Of a DNA stretch of 26,989 nt, positions 1 through 11,999 are shown piece by piece; position 1 is the first letter of the stretch, and each line of letters opens with the position of its first letter. The DNA comes from Smittium culicis. Its lineage: Eukaryota; Kickxellomycota; Harpellomycetes; Harpellales; Legeriomycetaceae. The stretch is from contig LSSN01000064.1 in NCBI GenBank assembly GCA_001970855.1, positions 1 through 26,989 of the forward strand, written 5' to 3'. The notes under the pieces are model-generated. The model worked only from the letters and a program-made list of their open reading frames with translations. It was not told the origin of the DNA and did no database searches. A program made the position numbers and the translations under genes.

Positions 1-189
1 TTTTGCTTTGCTTTTTTATTTTTTATTTTTTTTGTGCAGGCTTTTTTTTGTGTCGCAAATTAGTCGAAACAATCAAATTCGTTAAATTCGGCGATTTGCG
101 TACTTTTTTTTTTCTCGATTTGGCTAATTAAAACCGTGCACCAAACTTGGGCACTTACAATTTAATTGCAAAAGTTAAACTTTGTCTAA
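1..189. other. T-rich left edge, no gene seen
   Basis: The first 120 bases are long T runs broken by short GC-containing pieces. An interrupted inverted repeat is present: CGCAAAT at 54-60 pairs with ATTTGCG at 94-100, and CGAA at 65-68 pairs with TTCG at 87-90. The piece around 136-155 (GTGC, CCAA, TTGG, GCAC) can also fold. No open frame of useful length was seen. It may be the end of a larger repeat that starts outside the window. Confidence 0.4.
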
Positions 190-613
190 AGAGACCAAAC
201 TTGTACCAAAATGTAGCTCTTGGCTAGGTCAACAAAGTTGTATTAATAAGTTAAAGTCGATAGACTACGTGTTCGATGGTTATAGTCAATTTTATTTATT
301 AAGGGCGTAAAAAAAAGTGAATAGTAGATAAGAAATAAAATTTTTTAGATTCTCTAATCCTATTGGCTCGCCCAAGAAAAACTTTTCCAAGAGAGAGCTA
401 CAGAGACCAAACTTGTACCAAAATGTAGCTCTTGGCAAGGTCAACAAATTTGAATTAATAAGTTAAAGTCGACAGACTACGTGTTCGATGGTTATAGTCA
501 ATTTTATTTATTACGGGCGTAAAAAAAAGTGGATAGTAGATAAGAAATAAAATTTTTTAGATTCTCTAATCCTATTGGTTTGTCCAAGAAAGTTTTATAA
601 GAAAGCGAGAAAA
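190..613. repeat. Tandem pair of 212-bp units
   Basis: Unit 1 (190-401) and unit 2 (402-613) start with the same AGAGACCAAAC and stay in register at exactly 212 bp. I count about nine substitutions over the first ~190 bp, so they are about 95% identical there; the last ~25 bp differ strongly. Each unit holds a short inverted repeat, GACTA and TAGTC (263-267 and 283-287 in unit 1). Each also holds TAGCTCTTGG (214-223), GTTCGATGG (271-279) and a T6 run (341-346), which loosely resemble pol III A box, B box and terminator in that order. No protein reading frame explains the units. A SINE-like or other transposon-derived repeat is possible; that part is inference. Confidence 0.85.
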
Positions 614-812
614 TGAGTTTAAATCAATAGATCTATATGACTTACAAGTATAAAGAGTAATATATAATAAATCAACATTAAGGTAATTCTACAAGTATAT
701 ATTTACAAAAATAAGAATCAAAATATCAAGAAAACAGAAATGGTTAAAAGAAAAGAAAAAAGGAACTTTAATTTCTAGTAATATACAATGCAAAGTAGTA
801 TTATTTTGCAGT
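614..812. other. 3' flank of the WOPR gene
   Basis: AT-rich spacer between the tandem repeat and the stop codon of the minus-strand regulator. The 3' untranslated region and poly(A) site of that gene should lie here, but no signal stands out from the A- and T-rich background. Confidence 0.4.
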
Positions 813-2093
813 TTAAATTTTAAACATTGTACTCCGTAGGGCTGCCAACTGTCTTTTATCTTCTCTGCTTTGGAAGTATTTTATAGGCCTGCTATTTTTG
901 TAGTTAAAGATATGGTTAGGTAATTCACCTTTGCTTGGAGTCTTTTTTGATTGGTCTGAGATAGGAGTATTGTTCATAGCACTAAGGGAGTTTGAACGAC
1001 CATTGCTTTTAGAGTATTGTAGGAAATCATCGCTTCTATAGTCTTTTTTTGGTGCTTCATCGCCAACAATGTTGTATGGGAGTGGTGCAGAGTATATGGT
1101 AGGATTCAATGAATCGTCAATAGCTATTGCAGCAAGAGTTTGAAGTCTTGGTCTAGAATTGGCCAATGGACGCGAGTTATTATCTTTATTAATAGATGGC
1201 AATTCATAAGATCCTGAGTAAGCCCTCTTGAATCTGCTATCCCTGGAACTAACTAATTCGTAATTAGAAGAGTTATCAGATTTAAAGCTATCTAAATTTT
1301 TACGCTTGTTGGTTTGTCTTGATTCCCACAATCCTTTATTTATGCTCAAATTTTCATCTTTTGGGTAATGGTATGGAACGTACTTGAGTTGATAATCTGA
1401 GCTGATTTGTGGAACAGAAGATGTTAGCCTATCTGATTTTCTATTGATATCTAGTGAGGCCTGGTTAATGTTTGAGCTTGGGTCAGCGAAATTGCTTGGC
1501 ACATATCCCACTATAGGATGTATTAGCTCGGGGACCATTTCAGGGTACATTCCTCTAGGGATAGTTATATTTTTGAGCCTTGGATCAGCAGATGGAGAGC
1601 TTAGTTTTGACTTTGTGACGTCTTCCTTTTTATAATAGCAGATTAGATGTAGCTTATTTCCAAAGCTAGTGAAAACTGAAAGTGCCTTTTTAATAAGACC
1701 AGTTTTTTTAGAGGAGTCAGAGCCGTCCTGAGATCCATCCCATTGATCATTAAATGATTCACTAGAGCAGGTATTATTTAATGATATTGGAGAACTAGGG
1801 TTCGGCTCTACCGAACCAGAGAACTCTTTAATATTAAGGCTTTTTTTGTTTTCAAGTTCGTGGTAGCTAAGGAAGCATCCATTAACTCTTGAAGGCGACC
1901 AGCATTTCCCGTCAGTCCAACGCTTAATCCCAGATTCTTCCTCATCCCAGACAAAAATAGACCCTGAAGTAATTTGAACGCGTTCATCATCGCTCAGTCT
2001 TCTTTGAACACATTTTAATAGTCCCAACCGACATGCTTCAAATATGATCAAACAATCATTAGTAGTTTCTATATACCCGTGGTAGGTTTCCAT
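813..2093 (-). CDS. WOPR-domain (Gti1/Pac2/Wor1 family) transcription regulator
   Basis: Intronless 426-aa protein. The two WOPR subdomains are clear. The first spans about residues 3-81, with HGYIETT (5-11), IFEACRLGLL (17-26), SGSIFVWDEEESG (43-55), RWTDG (58-62) and WSPSR (65-69). A serine- and asparagine-rich linker of about 50 residues follows. The second spans about 131-185, with GLIKK (132-136), KLHLICYYKKEDV (147-159) and a PSADPRL-type tail. Residues from about 190 are serine- and asparagine-rich with no recognised fold, as usual in the family. The start is the ATG directly before the conserved HGYI motif, which sits at the N-terminus in relatives. Known members (Candida Wor1, Histoplasma Ryp1, S. 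pombe Gti1 and Pac2) are sequence-specific nuclear regulators of morphology, mating or pathogenic growth. Which paralogue this is, and what it controls here, cannot be told. It stands alone with no gene seen within 19 kb of its 5' side. Confidence 0.93.
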   Translation of the reverse strand: METYHGYIETTNDCLIIFEACRLGLLKCVQRRLSDDERVQITSGSIFVWDEEESGIKRWTDGKCWSPSRVNGCFLSYHELENKKSLNIKEFSGSVEPNPSSPISLNNTCSSESFNDQWDGSQDGSDSSKKTGLIKKALSVFTSFGNKLHLICYYKKEDVTKSKLSSPSADPRLKNITIPRGMYPEMVPELIHPIVGYVPSNFADPSSNINQASLDINRKSDRLTSSVPQISSDYQLKYVPYHYPKDENLSINKGLWESRQTNKRKNLDSFKSDNSSNYELVSSRDSRFKRAYSGSYELPSINKDNNSRPLANSRPRLQTLAAIAIDDSLNPTIYSAPLPYNIVGDEAPKKDYRSDDFLQYSKSNGRSNSLSAMNNTPISDQSKKTPSKGELPNHIFNYKNSRPIKYFQSREDKRQLAALRSTMFKI

Positions 2094-5000
2094 GATAATT
2101 TATTTATAAGTGTATTGAGGTATGTGAGCGCAAAATATTAAAGGTGTGTAAAAATGAATATTACGACGTAATAACTTTAGATATAGCTAAATAATATTTA
2201 CTTGAGATATAAAATTAAAAAATAAAGTTAAATTTAAAAGATTTACTAAAGACAACTTTAGAAATAATAAGAAAATAGAATTGACGATTCTTTGTATTTG
2301 ACTTTTGAGGAGTGGAGAGTATAAGGTATTTATCTGTTTTGTTTATAGTAATGATAGTCAGAGGATTAAAGTGGAAGAGCTATTTAAGGGGTACAATTTT
2401 AATTGCGCTTTGCAGTACATTAATGCTTAAGTGATGAGCTAGATGTATAAATAAAAAAGATTTACATTTTAATATATCAATAAATAAGCTGGACTTTAAA
2501 AAGGATGTTTGTGGTAAAATGATGGACGTTTTTTTAATTGTTATGAATATTCTTGGATTTATAGCGCTGAGATTTATTTCTGCAAATAAAGTTATATTCG
2601 CTAATATAGATGGATGAGTGAATGCTTAATAGACAATTCCTTGTTAAAGCTATATTAAAAGTTGGTTGACTATTGCTTATTTTTTTTTCAGATATTAAAC
2701 AAAAGCACTTGAAAATGAGTAAATTATATTAATTAAACACAGTTTAATAAGAATTAAATATGGCCATCTAGTGAGCAACGGCATTTGTTGCATTTTGGGA
2801 CTTGAAAGCTTTAGCGTATGAACATTATGCCAATCCATAAAGAAAAGGCAGTGGGCAAATTATCTGATGCTTTTCTACAGTTCCTTGATGTATAAGCTTC
2901 AAACTCGTTTATTTAATAACAACGCGCAATACATTAATTTAACCTAATTAGTACGATGATGTGTCGATTGAAAAAAAAAGACACTGTCTCAATTTCCATT
3001 TTTAGAAATCTTATTATCTTTATTTTTAAATTGCACACAAATCAAAATAGGGGCTAATTAATCCAAATCATAAATATCCAATAGGGTATGTTTATTTGTT
3101 TAACCTTATTAAAAATAGCTAAATTTAGGTGACGAGGGCGTTTAGAAAAATCCAACTTATAAAGAATTTGCAGCTCATTAAATGCCTATGTAACTGATAG
3201 GCTGCATTTTATATTTCGTGTAAATTATTCCAGACATCTGTAATATTTAGCGCATATACTCATAACACATCACATCGCTGCAAATTATTAAACTTACAGC
3301 TCAATTATTAATTTTTAGCTTTTTTTTTTTTCAATACTCTGCTCTCCACCACTACAATTTTCCATCGTTATCTATTTTGCCACAAAATTAAAGTTTTTTT
3401 TAGTTACTATAAGAGCTCTATCTATACTGCCAAATTTTTATAATTGCCGCCGTTAAGAATTTTACGCGTTTATTTACATTATATTTTTTTGTAATTCCTT
3501 CAATGCATTCAAAACGTCAATATTGAATTCAAAATATAATACTGTGAATTATGTTTTATTGCATTACTCAGTCACCTATAGTTTCTTCAGGCTCATTTAA
3601 CTAAGGGTGTACCTATGGGAATACTTAAGATAAATTCATGGTTAGAAGCACAGGTTTTTTAAACTATTCTTTAAATTCGCATACTGCTTGATATATTAAA
3701 AAAGCCTTCAAACATTTATCTACAATTGAATATTATTTTTTTTAGCAAGTGGTAGAGCATGTCAAGCTTTGAGAACGATATTAAACATACTAGGTAGCCT
3801 ACACTCGTTTCTCAAGCTTCAACCGATTTTAAACTTTTATATCATGATTCTTTAGATATATGGGGTATATTTTCGAGGAACGGAACTTTATCTAGTAAAA
3901 ATTTCCTACTCGATATATACATTTTTATTTTTAAATTTTTATTAGAAACAATCATTGAATGAATTATCTGATACAACCAATAACTTTACCTCACACAAAT
4001 AAGCAAATAGAATTTCCAAGAAAAAAAGTTCGGCTTCCCCAAAGATGATCCCATATTTGAGCTTTTTCAAAGGAATGATTTGAATAATGGACAAAATATT
4101 AAAAGCTTGAATAAAAATTTTGGCGAAAGAGAATTACATTTTTCGCTTCGTTGTGATAGATGTAGATAAAGCTAGTCTTAGAATTATAAAATTGCTGTAA
4201 GAACTATAATTTAATTTTGCTATTAATGATTGTTGTTAGATGTGATGTTTTCCGCTTATTTTTTTAAGAGTAGCAAAAGGATGTTTAATTTAACCAAATC
4301 ACCTTCAAAAGCATTGTTTGGTGTACTTTAATACTGTTCTAGTCTTGTTGATTATGTCACCCCATTAATATGTTTACTTTAATTGATATTACTCTTGGAT
4401 AGAAGCTTATTACTAAGTATGCAAAACCTCCTCAATTTAGATCTGATTGTGGGGAGTGATTCATACCATCAGCATTTATTATTAATTTTTTCATATATAT
4501 TTTTACCGATAACGTAAATGTAATTTTAGGGAAACGCATGCTCACGTTTTTTTTTAGGGAAAAAAAAAAAAGGAAGCTATAAGCGTTTCTTTGATTCTAA
4601 TCTGGTGTTAAGCCTCATAGAAGCTTTGTATTTTTGGGTAGACTCCTTTCCATCGATCAAGAAAAAATAAAGCGGGAGTAAATGTATATGGCATTTTCTA
4701 TTCCGATTTTACAATAATTTTCTATACACGAATTATCGAAAATAAAGTATAAATCTGGCACTGATTGGATTACTTGCCTTTCAAGGTGTCAATAGAGTAT
4801 AATGATTACCAAATTATCGCTACTTTAATATTTAAAACTTGATGTATTAAATCTAGTTAGTTAATTTGGATTATTGGTACAATTCTAAAGCAGAAATTAT
4901 TACTAGACATTCAAAGCATTAAGCAGCACTAAAAAGTAGCCCTATAGATAAATTAACCCCCTCTATAGTAAAATTTCTCTTATATATTTATTAGCTCATC

Positions 5001-6687
5001 AATTTATAATTCTTTTGATTAGTTTTTTTAACTGAACTTTAACGTGTATCCCGCTCTTAAGAAACAGTGGAGTTTCAAAAAAAATAAAAATAAAACTTTA
5101 AAATAGGAAATCTTATACAATTTTTAATGTTTAACCAGCAATATATAATTTTATTTTTATAAGGCGCAAAAAAAACCTCTAGGATATCTACATCTCCTAC
5201 TATACAACAAAATAAACGTATTTGAAAGCTATAGAAATATAATTTTTTTAATATTATGATTTGGACATGAATTTTTTTTAGCTTTTATCAGAAATATCTA
5301 CTGTACTAACAGAGTCTTATTTCTCAATTTATTATAGCTACCTTTTTTTATTAGCAGATTACATATTTCTTAAAATCAAAATTGCTGACTTCATTTTTTG
5401 GGATTTCTAGATCGATTTTCATTTACTATTATTAATGCGAAAACCTTTTTTCTTCCCTTTGAAGCTACACCAAGGAAACTCGTGTTTAATACACGAAATT
5501 TTTTCCTGTAAAATAACTATTTACTTCCATGTTTTTTCCAAGGCGCAAACATTAATTTCAAGTAATCTCCAATTATAAGAAAGCATGAAGATTAATAGCA
5601 CCTATCAAGCACAATAATTTTAACTTGTACTTTATTCAAATTTTTGAAAATAAACACAACGGATAGCTAGAATTCGATTATTAAGCATTTAAATATACGA
5701 ATATATAATATAATGTTACTTATACTCTATAAAAGTTAGCTATTGTTACTTAACTGTTAAAAAAAAAATATGTTTTTAGCAAGTTTTCTACACAATGCCT
5801 TTTCCTTTTTTGTGGGTGATGTGAAATTATATATTACACGATATGAATAGCTTGTTTTTATTATTGTATGAAAATCTAAAAAAAAAGAGCAATAATTGAC
5901 CAACGATAATCGTTCCCCTTGAAAATCCAAATATATATATATTATTACAACTGAATAATATTAAAATACTCGAATTACAGTACTAAATATCGTAACAAAC
6001 TCAGGCATATTGGACTAATCAACTTTTGCAAGAATATTTATTAATTATACTTGAACAGCATTATGTATTTTTTCGCATTTATTATACTCTTTTCAAGCAC
6101 CAGTATTAGTATTAGATTTACTTGGATTCAGAAATCCTACCAACAATCCATCACCCCCTACTCTCCATGATTTTCACTTTCTTCAGAATAAATACAGGCC
6201 TGTGAAATTTTCGAGGTTTTTCTTATTCCGAATCTAGCTACAGGCTTTAGTAGCTCGCTTTCTTGCTAGTAAGATTTACCATTAGGAAAATTATATTGTT
6301 TACTTATCCCATTCAAGAGCAGTATTATTTTTATTAACTAAAGCTATTCAGCCATACAAAAACTTTATGTAAATTGCTTATTTTTGGAAAAAACATTTAC
6401 CAATTGGGTTTTTTGTAAATATTGAACCGAATTTACCGATTTAAGCTGACGGCTATTGAATTAAGATTTATGGTCTCTTTTGGAATGTAAAGTTATATAT
6501 TTAATAGGTAAAACGTTCTATACATAAACAAAACACGCAAATAAGCTGAAAAGTACATGACTAAGTTTATGCAATGATATTTTTTTTGTTCAGAGCCAAA
6601 ACATCATTTTCCTTTATAGGAAGTAGAAAGCAGAACGCTAATCTCCAAAGACGGGGTTAAAGCTTTTACTTTAGTAAGCAACTTCAT
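2094..6687. other. Gene-free 5' flank of the WOPR gene, first part
   Basis: About 4.6 kb with no convincing gene on either strand. GC is moderate for this window: 4321-4380 has 18 G+C in 60 bases. The promoter and 5' leader of the minus-strand WOPR gene must begin in the first few hundred bases. A TTAAAGTTT word, the reported Wor1 target motif, occurs at 3388-3396 and in reverse complement at 5093-5101, but such words are expected by chance here. Short open stretches with plausible amino-acid content occur (about 3750-4170, 4590-4665, 6050-6240). They break after 30-60 codons and were not called genes. Confidence 0.5.
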
Positions 6688-6883
6688 TTAAACCCTTTCC
6701 CGTCCAACGGTCTATAAAAATGCGAATTTATTGATTCGCTAGTCATTTAAAATGCTTTTTATTATTTGCTTATATTTTGCAATATACCAATATTTAAGGC
6801 CACGAAATTAAAGTATTACAACTGAATGCATTTACCTATATTTGCAAGATCAAAAATGGTCTACCGCCCGTGTAAGGATTTAA
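6688..6883. mobile_element. TTAA-flanked MITE-like element, copy A
   Basis: A 188-bp element (6692-6879) flanked on both sides by TTAA (6688-6691 and 6880-6883; TTTAAA at both ends). The left end reads ACCCTTTCCCG. The right end, read from the other strand, is ATCCTTACACG, so the termini are imperfect inverted repeats. There is no coding capacity. A second collinear copy of nearly equal length lies at 25862-26048. Shared blocks include TTATTATTTGCT, AAGGCC, AATTAAAGTAT, AGATCAAAAAT and CCGTG. TTAA target duplication with C-rich termini is what piggyBac-superfamily elements show, so a non-autonomous relative of that group is the best guess. No transposase was found in the window. Confidence 0.7.
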
Positions 6884-9800
6884 AAACATCCTAATTAGTC
6901 CTCAACATCATTCATCTCCGCTTCCAAAAGCATATATTTTAGCAGGAGAAATTATTAAAGTCTTATGTATTTAAATACTCTGTTTATTTTCCTGGTTAAG
7001 AGGTACTTAATCTTGAAATATAGCTATTAGATCTTCATTAAGCTTTAGGAAATAAAGTGCTATCTTTATCAAGTTATCTTAGTATCTAAATTTCATCATA
7101 TAATCCGTTTTAGTTAATTAATTAATTAGATCTAAAAAATCTGACACCTAATCTTAAATTTATGAGTTTTAGCAAGGCAAGGCTCAGCTCTTTTTATTGT
7201 TCGCTGAAGTTAATAGTTGATAGATAAAAGTATACATACTTAAGGATTGAACTCATTAGCTAAGCACTTGAATCTTGACTAAAAGGAAATAAAGTGAAAT
7301 TGGTATAAGTTTACTAAGACTTAGGTTAGAAACATTGTAACTTGTGCTGCTTGAACAGTTTGCCTTTTCTTTTTCATAGTTTACAAATCTATAATTAAGC
7401 CTAATTCAATATTGAAAAGAGCTGAATTCAAATATTATAACTTGCTCCTACTCAGGAGTTATTTTATGTAATATAACATTATTTATCTAATACTGCCTTC
7501 ATGTAAAAATTGGGATTATAATGGTTTTTTCCATATCTAGTATAATAGCTACTTAAATTCCACAAATAAAAAGTAAATTTTTTATATTTATCGATTTCCT
7601 AAAGCGGTCTTTTAATTTACTTTCTACTATAACCTTATTAAAAGTTTAAAAAAAATATCCTATTTTAGTATAATTTTTATATTTAAATTAATCTGTAGCT
7701 TTTTTTTTCCCCTCTCAAAGTTTATAAAAAAATTTTCAGCCAATATAGCCATTTTAAAAAATATAAGCCATCTTCAGCTGATTTCTATGTATATTACTCC
7801 AGCAGGTTTGTATCTAAAACAAGACTAGATATATTACTCGCCAAAACTTTGGGAATATGAGATCTTAACTTCAGGTTTGCTTTACAAACCAATTTCCTAA
7901 AATAGTAATCATAAAAAACTGCGAATTTGAGTTTAATCCTTTTCTTAAACCCCGTTAATAATATGGCCGCGTGTATATTTCTGGAAAAAGATGTTCGCTC
8001 AAAGCTTAGAAGTATCAAATATAATTAAAAGGAACTTGTCTTCATTTGGGTTTGGTTGTTATACTTATTATACGCTAATAACTCCTTTAAACAATGCCCA
8101 AATTTGCTTAATAGCAGCAATAAAATTTAATTAAATCTAATTTTACATGGAGCTTCAAAGATACACCCTCCTTCTCTGAATATTACCTATTTGAGTTTAT
8201 TAATACTTGGAGTTTCTATAGCATTTTAATTTTTCACAATGTTCAATAGCTAATAGTTTTATTGTTTTTTTTCGTGGCCTTTTTTTTTTTTTTGCAAATC
8301 GCCGGAGCTTTGATAAACTTGACATTTAAAAATATAAACTTTTGATTGTTTTATACCATATAAAAAACTCGATTTTAATCATTTGTACACTTCTTTCTAT
8401 AGTTAACCAAACAAACATATAGTACATTTAAAATTTTGTCAAGCCAAGTATTTAATAAGTATAGTCAATATGAAAGCTCATTTCGAAGAGCAGAAGTTTA
8501 TCTTGCAAATTATCATATTCGTCGCTTTACCTCAATATTTTTATACTGCTATTAAAAAAAAACAAATTTAAAATAGTATTAAACTAATAATTTTATCAAG
8601 TTTACAACAGAAAATAATTTATAAATTAAAATAAGTTCATCACCTCAAAATAATATCCCTTATACAGCGGCTTATGTGATAGTGTAAACTGATTAAAACA
8701 ATAATACGTACTCTGTATATAATTGTGCTAATTAATTAAGGCAGTTACCCAAATAATATTTCTTTTATTTTAAGTATTTAAAACTAAGGCGCCTCAAAAC
8801 AGTATAATTTTAACTGTTTTTTATTTTTTGTACAAATCTAAAGTAACGTTTTTTCTCAAACCAGTGCTATTTTTAACTTGCGCTATTAGGTATTTCGATT
8901 GATTAAATTACTTTTAAAATATCCGAAACAATACTTCACACGTCATTTTTTTTTGTGAATTATAAAAAATTAGAGTATTTCATCCAAAACTTTTAATAGC
9001 CTGATGTATTTCAATCAATCTAATATATCTAACGTTTATTAAGGACTAGTTATTCTTGATATCATATTTACACAACAATAAACATTAATACTAACTGAGA
9101 AATGTTACTTTTCATTTATTAAACTAATACTGGCTCATTTAACAGTTTTTCGTTTCATATCCAATTTATTTAATGAAACTATAAATCTAAACAAAACACG
9201 TTTGCTCACTAAACTAATGAAAAGCAAGCAATTTATTTTTACCGACCTTGTAATTAATTTTTCAAAAACAAAAAATAAAAACGTCAAGCATCCGTTTAGC
9301 TGATTATAAACACATCTGACTCGCAATAAAACCGCTTGATTTGTAGTACGTGGTTTTTGAATCTTATAATCTAGCTAAACATGCCATACATTTATCATCC
9401 GATCACTTGGTCTTTTGCAACTTGATTTTTTATTTCTCATTATATTTTATAAATAAGCCAATGAACCTTTAAGATTTTGAAACTTTCAGTGGTACGTTTT
9501 TTTTTCTTCTTTTCTGTAATGGTAATACGCAATATTGTAGAGTTATATCAAAATTTTCCCGCGAGATTTATATAACTAAATTTTAAAAGTGTGTAATGTA
9601 TAGGTTACTAAATTTAAGTAAGAAATGCAACATTTAATTAATGATTTTCAGCGAATAAAACCTCTTTAATATAATTACTTATAGCCCAAAAACCTCGCTC
9701 ATATTTTATGTTTTTTTATTACAACAAGACACGAATTATAAGACTATTCCACATATTATTTTACCAATTAAAAAAAATCTTCAAAAAATCGATGCATTTT

Positions 9801-11999
9801 GCTATTCCCGTTAATAGTAGTCATGGATGTGTAGCTTTACTTTTAAAAAATGTACAAGGATTTAAACTGTTTACTTTCATTTATTTTAAAACTGCTTAGG
9901 CTTCTTTTTTTTTTTAGTTTCGAGGGCAATTTTTGTATGTATTATCTATCCTAAAAACCGTTTTTAAATATTCAACTGATTTTACACTGTTTATATTAAA
10001 AGAATACGGTGAATATCAATACTAATTAAAATACTATTAATTTTTATATCTTTTAAAAAGTATATTCTTCTAGAATAAGTTTGAGTATCTTTTATAATGT
10101 AATTCATCATTAAGGAATCATTTTATTATACTCTTTGAGTCCAGTTCGAGTGAGGGTTCTCTAAAAGAATAACCTAAAAACACCAGGATAAATTTCTCTT
10201 TATTGATGTACAGATTTTTATAATTCCATTTCATTTCAACTATCAATAAAGTGATATTTAATTGTAAAATAAATTATCTCGCATAAAGCTGTTTATTATA
10301 GATATAGCTATTTGATTTCCAGTTTACTGACTAAATCCTTTTGGTGGTAATATCTTTTTTAAACTTTTTTTTTGGTTCGCTGTTATTTAACAAAAAATCT
10401 AAATTTCGCTGTTAAATTGATTAAATATACGTTAGATGAAGATAGGAGCTAAACTACTTATAATAAGCTCAATTAGCTAGATTTAGTAGGTCAAAAAAAT
10501 TCACCCGCTCGTGAAAAGATTAAAGCGTAGATAACTTTCCATATTGTAATAAATACTTAAACTAAGTATGAAATAAAAACATCGTTTTTTCATAGCCACG
10601 TCACCACATCAAGATTATATTTATGTCTTTTGTATATATCTTTTTGTTTAGCAGTAAGTAATTACCTATCACATTTTAATATACTCTACTTTTATTAATA
10701 TAATAAAAAAATAGTATCTCATAATTAACGCACTTTTCATCTTTTTTTGGATTCGTTTAGCTAATAGCAATAAAAAAAAGCTAATTCCTTTGATAGATTT
10801 TTTTTAAAATTAATAGGGAAAATATCTATCTGGTCTGGAAATATGAAAATCTCTAAATTATTACGCTTAACGTTATTTTGCCATACCTTAGCTATGATTA
10901 TAAAAAACCTAGTATTGTTAAAAATTTTCATATACGTACAAAAAAAGTAATTTTCAATCGAAAAAAATTGCTTAAAGATTATTTTTTGTATCTTTGCAAG
11001 CCTTTTATCTTTCTTCTCCACAAGGTAAATTTTCGATTTTGGCTATTGGAATTTGATTTAATTTCTAGAAATTTAGGTTAATAAAAAAAAATTCCGAACT
11101 TTTTTAACGCCTTTTTACACAAATAAATGAATCTACAATTTTACATATCTAAACAATATAAAGATATTTTTTATTTGAAAGAACCTCAAATTGTATAGTT
11201 GACGATGTAGTTACTCTAAAAAGAAATATCTATCACGTCACGAATTTCATTAACTTATCAAAAATTGCTATCTCTATATAGTTTTCTTAATCGATTTTAA
11301 TTAGTGTACCAAATAATAGGATTTTTCATGTTACACCTCAGAGTTCTTACTTTTTTCAGTTTATGTCTAAAAAATGTTTTTTTTCAGGGTAATCTAATCA
11401 AAAAAGGTTGAAATTGAAAATCTTAATGTATCTTTTGTAAAGTCGTGGAGTTTTAATTTTACGATAAAAACCCCAGTAACTGTGCAATATAATAATATAT
11501 CCTTAAAAAATGTTAATATTTGGCAGTAAGCATAAAAAACTTAATATCCTAATCCAGGTAAACTCTTCTTCTAGCCTGCCATATTGTGCACTTATAGTAA
11601 CAAGATAAAATCTACCAACCGAAAAATCATCCTAGTCATTTCTTGATTTAGGATAGATGACTGAAGCTGCAAGAATTCATGGGATTAGTCATATTTTGAT
11701 AAAATAATATGCGTACAAATTTTCAAACTCTTAGTAAGAACAAAATTTTTGCAGTATTAATAAAAAATAGGCTCTTACCAAAAGCTCGGAAGTATTTATT
11801 TGGATCTCCTGAATTAAGCTGCTAAATGATCAATATCTTCACTTTAGTATTACGCTGGTTTTTTTCATAGAGGTTATCTCAGACTACGTTGAACAAATGA
11901 GCATCATTATAGATAATGAATATAATTTTTCCTGGTTTTTTTAATATTGATAGACATTGCTTTAAATATCAAATCAAATATGATAATTTTCATTTGCTC
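6884..11999. other. Gene-free spacer, moderate AT
   Basis: About 5 kb without a supported gene, RNA gene or array. Several open frames of 63-86 codons exist on both strands (near 7794-8018, 9135-9326, 9708-9899, 10761-11081). They overlap each other or consist mostly of F, K, I, N, Y and L, lengths expected by chance at this composition. Long T runs occur, for example around 8280-8295. No tRNA-like cloverleaf was recognised. Confidence 0.45.

Noticed and set aside
3750..4170. Plus-strand open pieces with plausible residues, one joined across a possible 50-nt intron.
   Set aside because: The pieces switch frame and hit stops every 30-60 codons, no family is recognisable, and open runs of this length are expected by chance over 10 kb at this composition.
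4590..4665. Short open stretch containing LSLIEALYFWVDSF, considered as an exon of a tRNA-splicing endonuclease-like protein.
   Set aside because: Only about 25 codons, with no supporting neighbouring exon in a compatible frame.
6050..6505. A plus frame reading mostly protein-like residues with five or six stops, next to the TTAA element, considered as a decayed transposase.
   Set aside because: The stop density is only mildly below expectation and no DDE-type motif could be identified; proximity to the MITE alone is not evidence.
10138..10165. GTTCGAG-containing stretch considered as a tRNA B box.
   Set aside because: No matching A box, acceptor stem or cloverleaf could be placed around it.
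10761..11081. Overlapping open frames on both strands (86 and 67 codons).
   Set aside because: Both are dominated by F, K, I, N and Y and overlap each other antisense; no motif and no splice context.
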